NCBI RefSeq assembly: GCF_022163125.1
Contig: NZ_CP091881.1
Coordinates: 5,022,001-5,086,000 of the forward strand
Direction of reading: 5' to 3'
DNA length: 64,000 bases
Source of the DNA: Paenibacillus sp. HWE-109
Lineage (GTDB): Bacteria; Bacillota; Bacilli; Paenibacillales; NBRC-103111
Numbering within the stretch: the stretch's first letter is position 1; every line of letters begins with the position of its first letter. Both the position numbers and the translations under genes were made by a program. Shown in pieces: positions 7,588 through 17,160 of this stretch. Under the pieces are notes generated by a model. It was not told where the DNA came from and ran no database searches. It saw only the letters and a program-made list of their open reading frames with translations.

Positions 7588-9414
7588 ATGCAGCTTTTAA
7601 GCCATTTTTTCGAGCTCAGGGCCAGTTTTCCACATGGCGTTGAGCAGGAACCACAGCCGATTACTTTGGATGAACTTGCAGATCGTTTGTACTGTTCGAC
7701 GCGGAACGTGAAGATTCTGCTGAAGAAGATGTGTGAGCAAGAGTGGATTTCTTGGAAGCCCGGCAGAGGCCGCGGGAATGTCTCAGAGTTAACTTTTCTC
7801 GTATCCGCTGAGGATATGATCTCGAAACAAGCGATGGCCTTAGCCAGTCAAGGCGATTATAAAGGGACTATTGAGTTGATTCACCAATTGGGCAAGGGCG
7901 AAGCGCTGCAAGATTCCTTCATCGATTGGTTATTCAGCTTCTTTGGCTATCGCGCTGTCGAATATGAAGAGCGTTATAAGGATACGCTGCGATTCCCCGT
8001 TTATAAGTGGCTGGTGTCGTTGGACCCGGCATTTTCTTTTTTCGCCTTCGACAGTCATCTGATCAATCAAATATTTGATACATTGGTTCAAAATAACTCG
8101 CAAACGATGGTGATTGAGCCCCATTTGGCCCATTACTGGGAGATAAGTGAGGATGGCCTGCATTACACCTTTTATTTGAGAAAAGGCGTGTTGTTCCATC
8201 ACGGTCGAGAAATGACAGCCCACGATGTTCATTATTCGATCTCCAGGCTCAAGGATTTGGGTCTATCAGCTAGCCAGGGCTGGATGACGGAAACGATTGA
8301 GAATATGACGGTTTTGAACCGCAGCACGATCGCTATTGAGCTGAAACAGCCGAATGTGCTCTTCCTTCAACAATTAGCTCACTCCTCGCTAGCTATTCTA
8401 CCTGAGGAAATTTGCCGTGATAATGAGGACATTTTTGGGCGTATGCCCATCGGTACAGGGCCTTTTCGTTTGGAACGCAACGATGATTATATATGCAAAC
8501 TTCGTGCTTTTGACAGTTATTTTGGTGTCAGACCCCATCTCGATCAAGTGGAAATTTGGCTGCTGCCGCCGGATTTATCTGAAGTGGGTCCGAGCTGGGA
8601 TATGGTTCAGGTGCTGTGCGATCACAATAACTCCCGCAAACCTGTCGGTGCGGTTGGGAAAGATTCGGAGTGGCATCAGATCGAGCAATCTATTCTCGGC
8701 TGCAGCTTGCTTACGTTCAACAGGAGCAAAAAAGGTCCTCAGCAGCACCCTAATTTTCGCAAAGCAATCGACTTGATTATTGATCGCGAGCGGATGATTG
8801 AGGAACTTGGCGGCTTTCGAGAAGCCCCAGCGAGCAGCTTTTTGCCATCGTTGAATCAAAGTGGATCCGAAGCGCCCTATCGGACAGATTTTGCGGAAGC
8901 CAGGCGGTTGCTTGAAGAGATGGGGTATCGCGGGGAAGTTCTTCACATGTACATCTATAGCAACCACAACGAAGATGCCGTATGGATTTGTGAGCAATGT
9001 GCCCGAGCAGGCATAACCATTGAACTGACAACTCGCAGCAAGTCAGACATGATGAACCTCTCAACGATCATGGAATCGGACTTGATTTTCTATCACATTT
9101 GTATGGAGAGTGAATATGATCTTCATATTATCCAAACGTTGAAACAAAGCAACAGCTACGTCCGTGCCCATTTAGGCGAGCAGCGCATGGCTTGGGTGGA
9201 CCTAGAAATAGATCAAATCCTCCAAAATCCAAATCGAGAGGAACGTATTGGCAAGCTTCATCAATTGGTTGAAATTCTACAGGAAGAAAAATCCTTTCTT
9301 TTCGTGCTTCATCGCTCGCAGCAAACAACTTATCATGACTCGATCAAAGGCGTGAGTCTTAACGATCTGGGGTGGGTCGATTTTCGCAAAATATGGTTCG
9401 CGCCAGGCGGTTGA
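7588..9414 (+). CDS. SgrR-like regulator: HTH plus solute-binding domain
   Basis: The 608-residue protein starts with an SgrR-type winged helix (residues about 1-110, including DELADRLYCSTRNVKILLKKM) followed by a linker and a family-5 periplasmic-binding-protein domain from about 165 to the end (LRKGVLFHHGREMTAHDVHYS, IGTGPFRL). There is no signal peptide, so the solute-binding module is cytoplasmic and probably senses a small ligand. In enterobacteria SgrR controls the sugar-phosphate stress response; in Bacillota such proteins are mostly uncharacterised and often regulate nearby transporters. No transporter gene is adjacent here, so the target is unknown. The length and both domains are complete. 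Confidence 0.85.
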   Translation: MQLLSHFFELRASFPHGVEQEPQPITLDELADRLYCSTRNVKILLKKMCEQEWISWKPGRGRGNVSELTFLVSAEDMISKQAMALASQGDYKGTIELIHQLGKGEALQDSFIDWLFSFFGYRAVEYEERYKDTLRFPVYKWLVSLDPAFSFFAFDSHLINQIFDTLVQNNSQTMVIEPHLAHYWEISEDGLHYTFYLRKGVLFHHGREMTAHDVHYSISRLKDLGLSASQGWMTETIENMTVLNRSTIAIELKQPNVLFLQQLAHSSLAILPEEICRDNEDIFGRMPIGTGPFRLERNDDYICKLRAFDSYFGVRPHLDQVEIWLLPPDLSEVGPSWDMVQVLCDHNNSRKPVGAVGKDSEWHQIEQSILGCSLLTFNRSKKGPQQHPNFRKAIDLIIDRERMIEELGGFREAPASSFLPSLNQSGSEAPYRTDFAEARRLLEEMGYRGEVLHMYIYSNHNEDAVWICEQCARAGITIELTTRSKSDMMNLSTIMESDLIFYHICMESEYDLHIIQTLKQSNSYVRAHLGEQRMAWVDLEIDQILQNPNREERIGKLHQLVEILQEEKSFLFVLHRSQQTTYHDSIKGVSLNDLGWVDFRKIWFAPGG

Positions 9415-9473
9415 TAAAACCTGTAAAACGGGAAATACTCTCTCTATGATTAAATTATTCGGAGGGTATGAAC

Positions 9474-9860
9474 ATGAAGAAAATCAAACAAGCCAATATC
9501 GTGCGTTACACTGAACGAAATGATGTTCGTTGCGTCGATATAGAAGTCAAAGCTGACGGTGTGCATGGTGTCTTACTCGCTGAATTCGCTGCGACGCTGG
9601 ACCATGATTTTGATTTGAGACACGTTTACCGCAAAGATGCTTCAAGTGAAATTGACTGGTATGACAACAATTTACATGAAGCTTTTCAGGATGTGTCGGA
9701 CGAATTGTTTCACAGCAAGTGGGTGGAACGCGAAGAATTCAAAGATGCTATTTTGGCGGTTGGCACCATACGCACCGATTTGGAGGAGCATTTTAAACTG
9801 AGCCGGACGGCTTCTCTATTTCATACCGATGATGTCGAAGATCAAACTTTTTTACACTGA
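9474..9860 (+). CDS. Unknown acidic soluble protein, 128 residues
   Basis: I do not recognise this family. The product is soluble and acidic, with no signal peptide or transmembrane segment. It begins KKIKQANIVRYTERNDVRCVDIEV and is rich in Asp, Glu and His. A GGAGGG lies directly against the ATG at 9468, so the second ATG at 9474, seven bases from it, is the better start. It follows the SgrR-like gene on the same strand after a 59-base gap and ends just before a terminator hairpin. Confidence 0.65.
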   Translation: MKKIKQANIVRYTERNDVRCVDIEVKADGVHGVLLAEFAATLDHDFDLRHVYRKDASSEIDWYDNNLHEAFQDVSDELFHSKWVEREEFKDAILAVGTIRTDLEEHFKLSRTASLFHTDDVEDQTFLH

Positions 9861-9874
9861 GTAAAAAGAAAAAA

Positions 9875-9890
9875 CGACCCTTTAAGGTCG
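9875..9890. terminator. Short bidirectional terminator
   Basis: CGACC / GGTCG with the loop CTTTAA is preceded by an A-run (serving the minus strand) and followed by TCTT. It overlaps the 3' end of the convergent gene at 9882. Confidence 0.55.
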
Positions 9891-10142
9891 TCTTACATAA
9901 GGCTCATAACGGGTTTCCATGGCATGCCAACGGGCATTCGCAACGAAGAAACCGATGAAAAAGAAGACGAGCAGGCGAATCGGAATCCAGACTGGGTTGA
10001 GTGCTTTGAAACTGATAATTTCGATAATACTCGTTAAGATCGTTAGTCCAATGCCCCATGGGAGCAAGCCGAACAAAATTAAGTACTTGGATCGACCTAG
10101 TTGTTTTCTTTTTTCCCAAAGCTCTTTGCGTGGATCGCTCAT
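9882..10142 (-). CDS. Small two-helix membrane protein
   Basis: The 86-residue product has a basic, soluble N-terminus (SDPRKELWEKRKQLGRSKY), two hydrophobic helices (about 20-40 and 52-70) and a short charged tail. GGGAGAAACTTT precedes the ATG. I do not recognise the family and see no conserved motif. It stands alone, convergent with the gene at 9474. Confidence 0.65.
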   Translation of the reverse strand: MSDPRKELWEKRKQLGRSKYLILFGLLPWGIGLTILTSIIEIISFKALNPVWIPIRLLVFFFIGFFVANARWHAMETRYEPYVRRP

Positions 10143-10675
10143 AAAGTTTCTCCCTTTTTCTTTTCATTATAACATAGGAAGTGTCCAGTCGCGATTTCAT
10201 AGAATAGAGCTGAGTACCGCTGTATCACGGCACGGCACGACACTGCACCTCCCAGAACTGCCCCGAGCACCCGCGCAATCGATCTGTCATGTAATGAACT
10301 GTAGGATGCTTATAGATGAGAAAACAGCCTCTTTGGCGATTTAACGAACTGTCTTGGCGTTATCGAGTAGACTATAGGCAGAATGGCGATCATTTGCATG
10401 TAATAGTGCATCGGGAATTCGTTACATTTTCAAAACAGACCATTTTGATCAAATAACGTTTATTGAGTTCGCAGAGGGACTTGCCTCAAGGTTCATCAAC
10501 TTTGGGGGAAGCCCTTTTTTGCCGTGTTTGTTTTGCACAAGCGGCTGAATATTCTCCCTCTTTCGCAAGCTTTTCACAGAAAATGACATTAAATTTGCAC
10601 AAACGCTTCTCTAAATCTACCCTTTCCATTATGATAGAAACTATACAACAATTTCCAAAACAGAGGAGAACCTAA
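10143..10675. other. Gene-free stretch of about 530 bases
   Basis: No gene is convincing. TTGCACAAGCG at about 10532 recurs as TTGCACAAACG at about 10598. A small GGG-GAAG-CCC hairpin followed by T6 lies near 10511-10528. CAGCCTCTTT at about 10326 is half of a hairpin family seen elsewhere in the window. Promoter elements for the TerD-vWA gene must lie at the right end, but no strong match stands out. Confidence 0.4.
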
Positions 10676-11947
10676 ATGTTATTGTCTAAAGGACAAAAAG
10701 TAGACGTTACCAAAGGTGCAAACGTGTCTACGCTTAGTCTGCAGTTTGGCTGGACCTCTACAGTACCAGAAATGAATATTGATGCTGCCTGTTTTGTGCT
10801 GTCTGCCAGAAACCGTTGCGAACAGGATGAGGACTTCGTCTTCTACGGCAATCCGTCCGTTTATCATGGAGCTATCTCCCATCAGCAAATGGTTGGTCAT
10901 AGTACTGTCAAAGAATCAATCCAAATTAACTTATCACAAATACCGCAGAGCGCCGCTAAATTAGCATTCACTGTCACCATTCATGAAGCTGAAAAACATG
11001 GTTATATCATGAAAAATGTGTCTAATCTTTTTGTCACCTTAGTCAATAACGAACGAAATGAAGAAATCTGCCGCTTTGACTATGGAACAGATTTACACAA
11101 GGAGACGGCTATCGTAGCAAGTGAATTATACAGGCATAATGGGGAGTGGAAATTTAACGCAATAGGGAGCGGTTTTTTTGGAGGTTTGGCTGCTTTATGC
11201 ACGAGCTTTGGTTTGGAAGTAGAGGAGAATCCTCAAGCCCATCTAGAACTTCCACTCCCTCAGGAGGAGAAAATGCTCTCAACCATTGATTTGCGCAAGA
11301 AGCTTGTGCAAATCACTTTGGAAAAGAAACAATTGACTCATTTGACCGCGAGAGTCGGACTAGTTCTTGATATTTCAGGTTCGATGAGACATCTATACAA
11401 CAATGGAACGGTTCAAGAGGTCGTCGAGCGTATTTTGGCTGTAGCCTGTAAATTTGACGATAATGCCAGCCTCGATGTGTGGGTTTATGATAATGAATTC
11501 AGCAGATTATCCCCTGCTACTGAAGCAGATTTTGACAATTATGTTCAAAATCAAATTATCAGCAATCGCAGTATCCATAAATTCGGTTATAATAATGAAC
11601 CTCCTGTCATGAAGGATGTAATAAAAAAGTACACCAAAGAAGAAGTTTCTTCCCTCCCTGTATTCTTAGTATTCATTAATGATGGCGGCGTCTTGAAATC
11701 TATCAAAAAAGTGATAACGGAAGCGGCTGTTCAGCCAATTTTCTGGCAGTTCGTCGGCATAGGCCGCTCTGATTTCGAAGTACTCAAGAAGTTGGATACC
11801 ATGGAAGGCCGCATTGTGGACAATGCTAATTTTATTCATATCGATGATATAGCCGCCATCTCCGATGAAACGTTGTACAATCTGCTTCTCAATGAGTTCC
11901 CGCAATGGATTAAAGAAGCAACAGAGCTGAGAATACTAAGAACATAG
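10676..11947 (+). CDS. TerD domain fused to a TerF-type vWA domain
   Basis: The 423-residue cytoplasmic protein joins a TerD-like domain (residues about 1-185, beginning LLSKGQKVDVTKG and including the ICRFDYGTDLHKETAIV block) to a von Willebrand A domain (about 220-420). The metal site DISGSM starts at D232, with later conserved parts VFLVFINDGG and FVGIGRSDF. TerD domains bind calcium, and Ter proteins are linked to tellurite, phage and envelope stress. Separate terD and terF genes are usual; the fusion puts both in one chain. It is a single gene here, with no other ter genes in the window. GAGGAGA precedes the ATG. Confidence 0.85.
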   Translation: MLLSKGQKVDVTKGANVSTLSLQFGWTSTVPEMNIDAACFVLSARNRCEQDEDFVFYGNPSVYHGAISHQQMVGHSTVKESIQINLSQIPQSAAKLAFTVTIHEAEKHGYIMKNVSNLFVTLVNNERNEEICRFDYGTDLHKETAIVASELYRHNGEWKFNAIGSGFFGGLAALCTSFGLEVEENPQAHLELPLPQEEKMLSTIDLRKKLVQITLEKKQLTHLTARVGLVLDISGSMRHLYNNGTVQEVVERILAVACKFDDNASLDVWVYDNEFSRLSPATEADFDNYVQNQIISNRSIHKFGYNNEPPVMKDVIKKYTKEEVSSLPVFLVFINDGGVLKSIKKVITEAAVQPIFWQFVGIGRSDFEVLKKLDTMEGRIVDNANFIHIDDIAAISDETLYNLLLNEFPQWIKEATELRILRT

Positions 11948-11956
11948 TCCAGAACA

Positions 11957-11993
11957 AAAAGAAGTGCATCCGCAAATCGCAGATGCACTTCTT
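11957..11993. terminator. Bidirectional terminator
   Basis: A perfect 13-bp stem AAAGAAGTGCATC / GATGCACTTCTTT with an 11-base loop lies between two convergent genes (TerD-vWA and cysI). Confidence 0.85.
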
Positions 11994-11997
11994 TCTT

Positions 11998-13719
11998 TTA
12001 TGCGTGGAAATCCTGTCCTGAGCGTACTTCTCTCACATATCCAGCGCGGATCACAAAGTCACCGAAGTGTTCGCCATCCTCACGCTCTTTGGCATATTGA
12101 TTGATGATCGGTTTCAAGGAATCCAGAATCTCCGTTTCACCGATATTCTCTTTGTACAGTTTGTTCAAACGATTTCCGGTGTGGCCTCCACCCAAATACA
12201 TATTGTATTTGCCTTGAGCCTTGCCGATGAACGCGATTTCTGCCAACATAGGGCGAGCGCAGCCATTTGGGCAACCCGTCATGCGGATGACGATTTCTTT
12301 CTCCCGCAGGCCAGCTTCATCCAGCATGGGTTCAAGCTTATCGATCAAAGACGGCAAGTAACGTTCGGATTCAGCCATAGCCAATCCACACGTTGGGAAT
12401 GCCACGCAAGCCATGGAACTTCTGCGCAGAGCGGAGTAATGAAGCCCGTCGGTAAGTCCATACTCTTTGATTAACTCCTCAATCTTTTTCTTCTTCTGAC
12501 TGCTAACATTGCCGATAATGAGGTTCTGATTCGCTGTCAAACGGAAGTCTCCCGTATGCACTTTGGCAATTTCGCGAAGTCCCGTCATCAAGAAGAAGTT
12601 GTCATCGTCTTTCACACGGCCGTTTTGGATAAACAGGTTGAAGTGCCATTTGCCATTGCTGCCTTTTACCCAACCATAACGGTCTCCATTGTTGTCAAAA
12701 TGGTAAGCACGCGCTGGTTCCAAACTCCAACCCAAACGGGCTGTCAGTTCACCTATGAACCAATCGATGCCGCGGTCATCAATTGTGTATTTGAAACGTG
12801 CATGCTTGCGTACAGAACGATCGCCGTAATCACGTTGAATCATAACCGTCTTCTCGGCCAAATCAATCATTTGTTCCGGCTTGATAAATCCGATAACTTG
12901 GGCAACTTGCGGATACGTCAACGTATCGCCGTGACTCATCCCCATGCCGCCGCCAACGGAAACGTTGAAGCCTACAAGACGTCCATTTTCAACGATAGCA
13001 ATGAAGCCCAGATCCTGAGAAAAAACATCCACATCGTTAGAAGGAGGAACAGCAACACCAATTTTAAACTTACGCGGCAAATAGACATGTCCATAGATAG
13101 GTTCTTGCTCTACGCCTTCCAAGCTGTCTACAACTTTCTCGCCATCGAGCCAAATCTCATGATAGGCTCTGGTGTGGGGATCGAGATGATTGCTCACGCG
13201 GCTGGCCCATTCATAAACTTCTGCATGAACATCCGATTGAAACGGATTCGGATTACACATGACATTACGGTTTACGTCTCCGCAAGCTGCTAATGTGCTT
13301 AACATGGCATCGTTCACTTCGCGAATTGTTTTCTTCATGTTCCACTTGAGAACGCCATGCAATTGGAAAGATTGTCGTGTCGTTAAACGAATCGTACCGT
13401 TGGCAAATTTCTGAGCAACGCGATCCATCATAAGCCATTGATCCGGCGTTACGATCCCGCCCGCTGCGCGGACGCGAAGCATGAATTGATAAGCTGGTTC
13501 CAGCTTCTGCTTTTGTCTTTCATTACGCAGGTCGCGATCGTCCTGCATATAGCTGCCGTGAAATTTCATTAACCGATTATCGTCTTCGGGAATCGAGCCT
13601 GTGATCGCGTCTTTCAGCGTTTCTTCCAGGCTCCCCCGGAGGTAGTTACTTCTGATCTTGATTTCCTCTACATCGCTGTGCGGTGCGCTATTTGTTGATA
13701 CTAAATTATTATCTGACAT
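11998..13719 (-). CDS. cysI: Sulfite reductase hemoprotein (beta) subunit
   Basis: The 573-residue protein is the siroheme/4Fe-4S subunit that reduces sulfite to sulfide with electrons from CysJ in assimilatory sulfur metabolism. Two ferredoxin-like half domains are visible; the cluster/siroheme cysteines are C438, C444 (C-x5-C in CVAFPTC) and C483, C487 (GCPNGC). RLTTRQSFQLHG and the arginines/lysines that bind siroheme carboxylates and sulfite are present. The length matches the family. It lies 55 bases after cysJ and is presumably in the same transcript, ending at a strong bidirectional terminator. Confidence 0.95.
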   Translation of the reverse strand: MSDNNLVSTNSAPHSDVEEIKIRSNYLRGSLEETLKDAITGSIPEDDNRLMKFHGSYMQDDRDLRNERQKQKLEPAYQFMLRVRAAGGIVTPDQWLMMDRVAQKFANGTIRLTTRQSFQLHGVLKWNMKKTIREVNDAMLSTLAACGDVNRNVMCNPNPFQSDVHAEVYEWASRVSNHLDPHTRAYHEIWLDGEKVVDSLEGVEQEPIYGHVYLPRKFKIGVAVPPSNDVDVFSQDLGFIAIVENGRLVGFNVSVGGGMGMSHGDTLTYPQVAQVIGFIKPEQMIDLAEKTVMIQRDYGDRSVRKHARFKYTIDDRGIDWFIGELTARLGWSLEPARAYHFDNNGDRYGWVKGSNGKWHFNLFIQNGRVKDDDNFFLMTGLREIAKVHTGDFRLTANQNLIIGNVSSQKKKKIEELIKEYGLTDGLHYSALRRSSMACVAFPTCGLAMAESERYLPSLIDKLEPMLDEAGLREKEIVIRMTGCPNGCARPMLAEIAFIGKAQGKYNMYLGGGHTGNRLNKLYKENIGETEILDSLKPIINQYAKEREDGEHFGDFVIRAGYVREVRSGQDFHA

Positions 13720-13774
13720 TGTCGGCCTTACTCCTCTCGCGATCTCTGAGACATAGGTTTAGTAAACTTGGCGT

Positions 13775-15607
13775 TTAGTAAACATCCCTTTGATAACGTT
13801 TTTGCTGTTGCATGCGGGTCAAATATTCAGAAGCTTCTTCCGGACTGAAACTTCCTTCTTGTTCAATGATCGCTGCCAAGGTTGCGTGAACATCGTGAGC
13901 CATTTTCTTTTCATCGCCACAGACGTAAACACAAGCTCCTTCTTGGAGCCACTTGTAGAGCTCAGCGCTTTTCTCAAGCATTCTATGCTGTACATATACC
14001 TTCTGGTCAGTGTCGCGGGAGAATGCAACATCCATTCGCGTCAACACGCCATTCTTGAGCCACTTCTGCCATTCAACTTGGTAAAGGAAATCAGTGGAGA
14101 AATGTTGATCACCATAGAAGAGCCAAGATTTCCCTTCTGCTCCAAGCTCCTCACGTTCACCCAAGAATGCGCGGAACGGAGCAACGCCCGTACCTGGACC
14201 AATCATGATGATTGGCGTTTCTGGATTTTCGGGCAGCTTGAAGTTCGGATTGTTCTGAATATAGACCGGCAGCGCATCGCCAGCTTGAATGCGTTCTGCG
14301 AGTTGTACGGAGCAAACGCCATAACGTTCTCTGCCTTGCGCCTCATAACGAACCGTGCGAACGGTAACGTGCACTTCGTCTGGGAAGGATTTGAAGCTGC
14401 TCGCGATGGAGTACAAGCGTGCAGGCATTTTCCGAAGAATGCCAACAAATTCTGCAGATGAGACACCTTTCAGTGCATAATCCTGTACCAAATCAAGCAA
14501 ATCGCGTCCAACAAGGTAAGATTTAAGATCTTGTTCACGTCCTGCCGCAAGCAGTTCTTGCAGCCCGCTGTTGGAAGTAAGTTTGGCAACTTGTTCCAGT
14601 AACGGTTTCGTCAAGACGGTAATTTCATAATTGCGAAGCAAAGCATCCTGCAAGGCACGCTTTTCCCCATTTTTATTTATCGTTACAAGCTCATCGGATT
14701 TCCATCCCATAGCTTCAATTAATTCTTCAACAAGACGCGGGTGATTCTCTGGGTAAATACCCAAGCAATCGCCTGGCTCATATTGTAAGTTTGATCCTTC
14801 GAGCGAAATCTCAAGGTGACGTGTTTCACGGTCGGAACCACGCCCGTTCAAGTTCAAATTCTCCAGAACTTCTGCCTGAAACGGATTCGTTCTCGAAAAT
14901 TCGGACTCAGCTCCACTCTCTCCTGCCGTACCGACCGCGCTAACTGCAACGGATGCGGATGAAGCTTGATTCAGAGAGCCCAAAACAGCGCTGATCCACT
15001 CTCCGGCAGGCTCATCAAAATCAACGTCGCAATCCACTCGAGGAGTTAGGCGTTTACCGCCGAGTTCAGCCAGACGGTTGTCGAAATCTTTGCCTGTCTG
15101 ACAGAAGAACTCATAGGACGTATCTCCAAGTGAAAGCACGGAATAACGCAGATCTTCCAACTGAGGCGCACGTTTGCTATGCAAGAACTCATGGAAAGAA
15201 ATAGCGTTGTCAGGCGGATCGCCTTCCCCATGTGTGCTCACCAGAACAAGCAGGTTTTGTACTTTTTTGAGATTGTTCGGCTTGAAATCCGCCATCGAGG
15301 AGAGCGTTACCTGAAAGCCGATGTCTTCCAGTTTTTTCGTAACTTTTTTGGCCAAACCTTGAGATTTGCCGGTTTGGGAGCCGAAAAGCACAGTTACTTC
15401 CTTGGAAATAACCGGCGCGTTCGTCGCTAAAGTCACAACCGGACTTCCTGTAGCCGCCCCCGCTGTTGCGCTTACTGCTGATCCTTGGGTAGCCGCAAGA
15501 TACCCGTTCAGCCAGATCCGTTGTGTCTCCGACAATGTCGGTAACAGACGATTCAGCAATTCTACTTGTTCCTGGTTAAAAGGACTGTTTGTTACTTGAA
15601 ATTCCAA
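13775..15607 (-). CDS. cysJ: Sulfite reductase flavoprotein (alpha) subunit
   Basis: The 610-residue NADPH-dependent diflavin reductase passes electrons to CysI. It shows an N-terminal FMN flavodoxin domain (VTVLFGSQTGKSQGLA, VSTHGEGDPPDNA, LGDTSYEFFC), then the FAD domain (ARLYSIASS) and the NADPH-binding part (GPGTGVAPFRAFLGER, CVYVCGD). The frame is open further upstream, but the best start is the TTG at 15607, with GAGAGGTGG six bases before it; no other in-frame start has such a site. A long leader precedes the gene. The linker between the FMN and FAD domains is Ala/Ser-rich. Confidence 0.93.
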   Translation of the reverse strand: MEFQVTNSPFNQEQVELLNRLLPTLSETQRIWLNGYLAATQGSAVSATAGAATGSPVVTLATNAPVISKEVTVLFGSQTGKSQGLAKKVTKKLEDIGFQVTLSSMADFKPNNLKKVQNLLVLVSTHGEGDPPDNAISFHEFLHSKRAPQLEDLRYSVLSLGDTSYEFFCQTGKDFDNRLAELGGKRLTPRVDCDVDFDEPAGEWISAVLGSLNQASSASVAVSAVGTAGESGAESEFSRTNPFQAEVLENLNLNGRGSDRETRHLEISLEGSNLQYEPGDCLGIYPENHPRLVEELIEAMGWKSDELVTINKNGEKRALQDALLRNYEITVLTKPLLEQVAKLTSNSGLQELLAAGREQDLKSYLVGRDLLDLVQDYALKGVSSAEFVGILRKMPARLYSIASSFKSFPDEVHVTVRTVRYEAQGRERYGVCSVQLAERIQAGDALPVYIQNNPNFKLPENPETPIIMIGPGTGVAPFRAFLGEREELGAEGKSWLFYGDQHFSTDFLYQVEWQKWLKNGVLTRMDVAFSRDTDQKVYVQHRMLEKSAELYKWLQEGACVYVCGDEKKMAHDVHATLAAIIEQEGSFSPEEASEYLTRMQQQKRYQRDVY

Positions 15608-15725
15608 GAATATCCACCTCTCGTAGCCTGCATTGATAAGAAACCCTTTACATATCTCACTATTCACTCATCTGAACCTACCATGCTTGAGAGATCTGGT
15701 CAATTAGAATGAACTTATAAGATCT

Positions 15726-15851
15726 ATCAGTAATCCTGATAAAGAAAAATAACCTTATAAAATCAGGTTTTCTAACCCCCCGCGCAAGCTTATCAAGATT
15801 CAATGAAATGTCTGTCTAGGCCATTATAACAGATCGTTATGACTCGCTGAA
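15726..15851 (-). promoter_or_regulatory. Promoter and leader of cysJI
   Basis: On the minus strand TATAAT (15828-15823) in the context TGTTATAATGG is a good -10; the -35 is weak (TTCAGC at 15851-15846, 17-base spacer). The untranslated leader would be over 200 bases. It contains an inverted repeat ATCAG-TAATC-CTGAT at 15726-15740 and repeated CTTATAAG-like words. I see no S-box or T-box signature. It is probably a target of a sulfur regulator such as a CymR- or CysL-like protein, but this is inference. Confidence 0.45.
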
Positions 15852-15856
15852 CTACC

Positions 15857-17029
15857 TCATTTGGCAGACCATGTCGTTTTGCGATTATGTCTAGGGTAGA
15901 AGCTATAGATAGCTGCGGTTAATCCTAGCATAAGCACAATTCCCGCCAGCCAAGGATGATACAACAGTGTCGATGTCGAATCTAACAAATATCCGCCTGC
16001 TCCCGCTCCGGCTGCCAATCCTAGATGTACGATAGACGTATTCAAACTTAGAACAAGATTGGCGGATTGCGGAGCTTGCTGAATGAAGTAGCTTTGCACA
16101 GCAGGACCGCTGACAAACATCGACAACACGATAAAGCCGATCAATAGCAGGCTAAGCGGCAGCGAACCAACGGCGATGGGCAACAAGGCCGCAGCTGTAA
16201 TTTGTACAATTAAACTCATCGAAACCATGCGGGCAGCCCCCCATTTATCAACACCATATCCCCCAAACTTGGAACCAATTGAGCCAACAACACCAAGAAC
16301 AAGCATGAGGAAGCTAATCGCGGTCGCTTTGAGCCCCAGAATCTCTTGCATAAATGGTGTCATATATGTGAATAGGATGGAGCTTCCGGATTCTTTGAAA
16401 AGAGTAATGAATAGCCCGCTTACAATAGCAAAGCTGCCCAATACTTTAAATTGTTTCATAAAAGAAATAGGCGCATCCCCCTCAATTTCCGGTACAAGTC
16501 GATAGATGCTATAAGCAATCAACAAGCTAAGCAAACTCAGTATGACAAATATAGCCTGCCAACTCAGCCATTTCGTTATCAAGATTCCCATGGGCACTCC
16601 CAAGATCATTGCTGTGCTAAAGCCAAGAACAATGGTGCCAATCGCACTGCCTAATTTCTCTGGAATGACCAGCTTCGCGACAGCCCCGAACACCGTGACG
16701 AAATAGACTCCAGCACTGATCCCAAGCACCACTCGAGATAACATTAGCAGGATGAAAGTCGTGCTCATAGCCGACAATAAGCTTCCCATGATAAAGACGA
16801 ACAGTGAGCCAATGAGTACCTTTCTACGACCCATTCGGGAAGTCAATGAGACCAAAATAGGAGTTCCTACGGCAAAGGATAAAGAATAAGCGGTAATTAA
16901 TTGCCCAGCAAGGGCTAAAGATACATGCAAATCTTCAGCAATATACGTAAGAATACCAGAGACAATTAATTCAGCAGTAGCTGTTAGAAACACCCCAATT
17001 GTAAGCATATAAATCGTCATGCGATTCAT
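15857..17029 (-). CDS. MFS efflux transporter (AraJ/YdhP-like)
   Basis: The 390-residue protein has twelve hydrophobic segments and the MFS loop motif GRRKVLIGS after helix 2, plus PMGILITKW in helix 5, resembling drug/sugar efflux proteins of the AraJ/DHA1 group. The ATG at 17047 sits directly on GAGGAGG, so the ATG six codons later (17029) is preferred. It is transcribed divergently from the HxlR regulator at 17161 with about 130 bases between them, which suggests HxlR controls it. The substrate cannot be read from the sequence. Confidence 0.85.
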   Translation of the reverse strand: MNRMTIYMLTIGVFLTATAELIVSGILTYIAEDLHVSLALAGQLITAYSLSFAVGTPILVSLTSRMGRRKVLIGSLFVFIMGSLLSAMSTTFILLMLSRVVLGISAGVYFVTVFGAVAKLVIPEKLGSAIGTIVLGFSTAMILGVPMGILITKWLSWQAIFVILSLLSLLIAYSIYRLVPEIEGDAPISFMKQFKVLGSFAIVSGLFITLFKESGSSILFTYMTPFMQEILGLKATAISFLMLVLGVVGSIGSKFGGYGVDKWGAARMVSMSLIVQITAAALLPIAVGSLPLSLLLIGFIVLSMFVSGPAVQSYFIQQAPQSANLVLSLNTSIVHLGLAAGAGAGGYLLDSTSTLLYHPWLAGIVLMLGLTAAIYSFYPRHNRKTTWSAK

Positions 17030-17160
17030 TATAATCATCCTCCTCAACTTCTCTTGAATGTATTATAATGAAGTTGCATACTTTAGGTAAGAAGGCAAAA
17101 CTACTGGTCTTTATCCAAATATTTTGACTACCTATATAATAGTAAGCAGGTGAATGAAGC

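Noticed and set aside
10463..10675. 70-codon frame before the TerD-vWA gene
   Set aside because: No start signal, low-complexity composition, and it occupies the expected promoter region of the next gene.
12556..13293. 245-codon open frame on the plus strand
   Set aside because: Antisense of cysI, without a start signal or family resemblance.
15608..15856. S-box (SAM) or T-box riboswitch upstream of cysJI
   Set aside because: Neither the S-box core nor the T-box TGG sequence with a specifier loop can be found; only a simple inverted repeat is seen.
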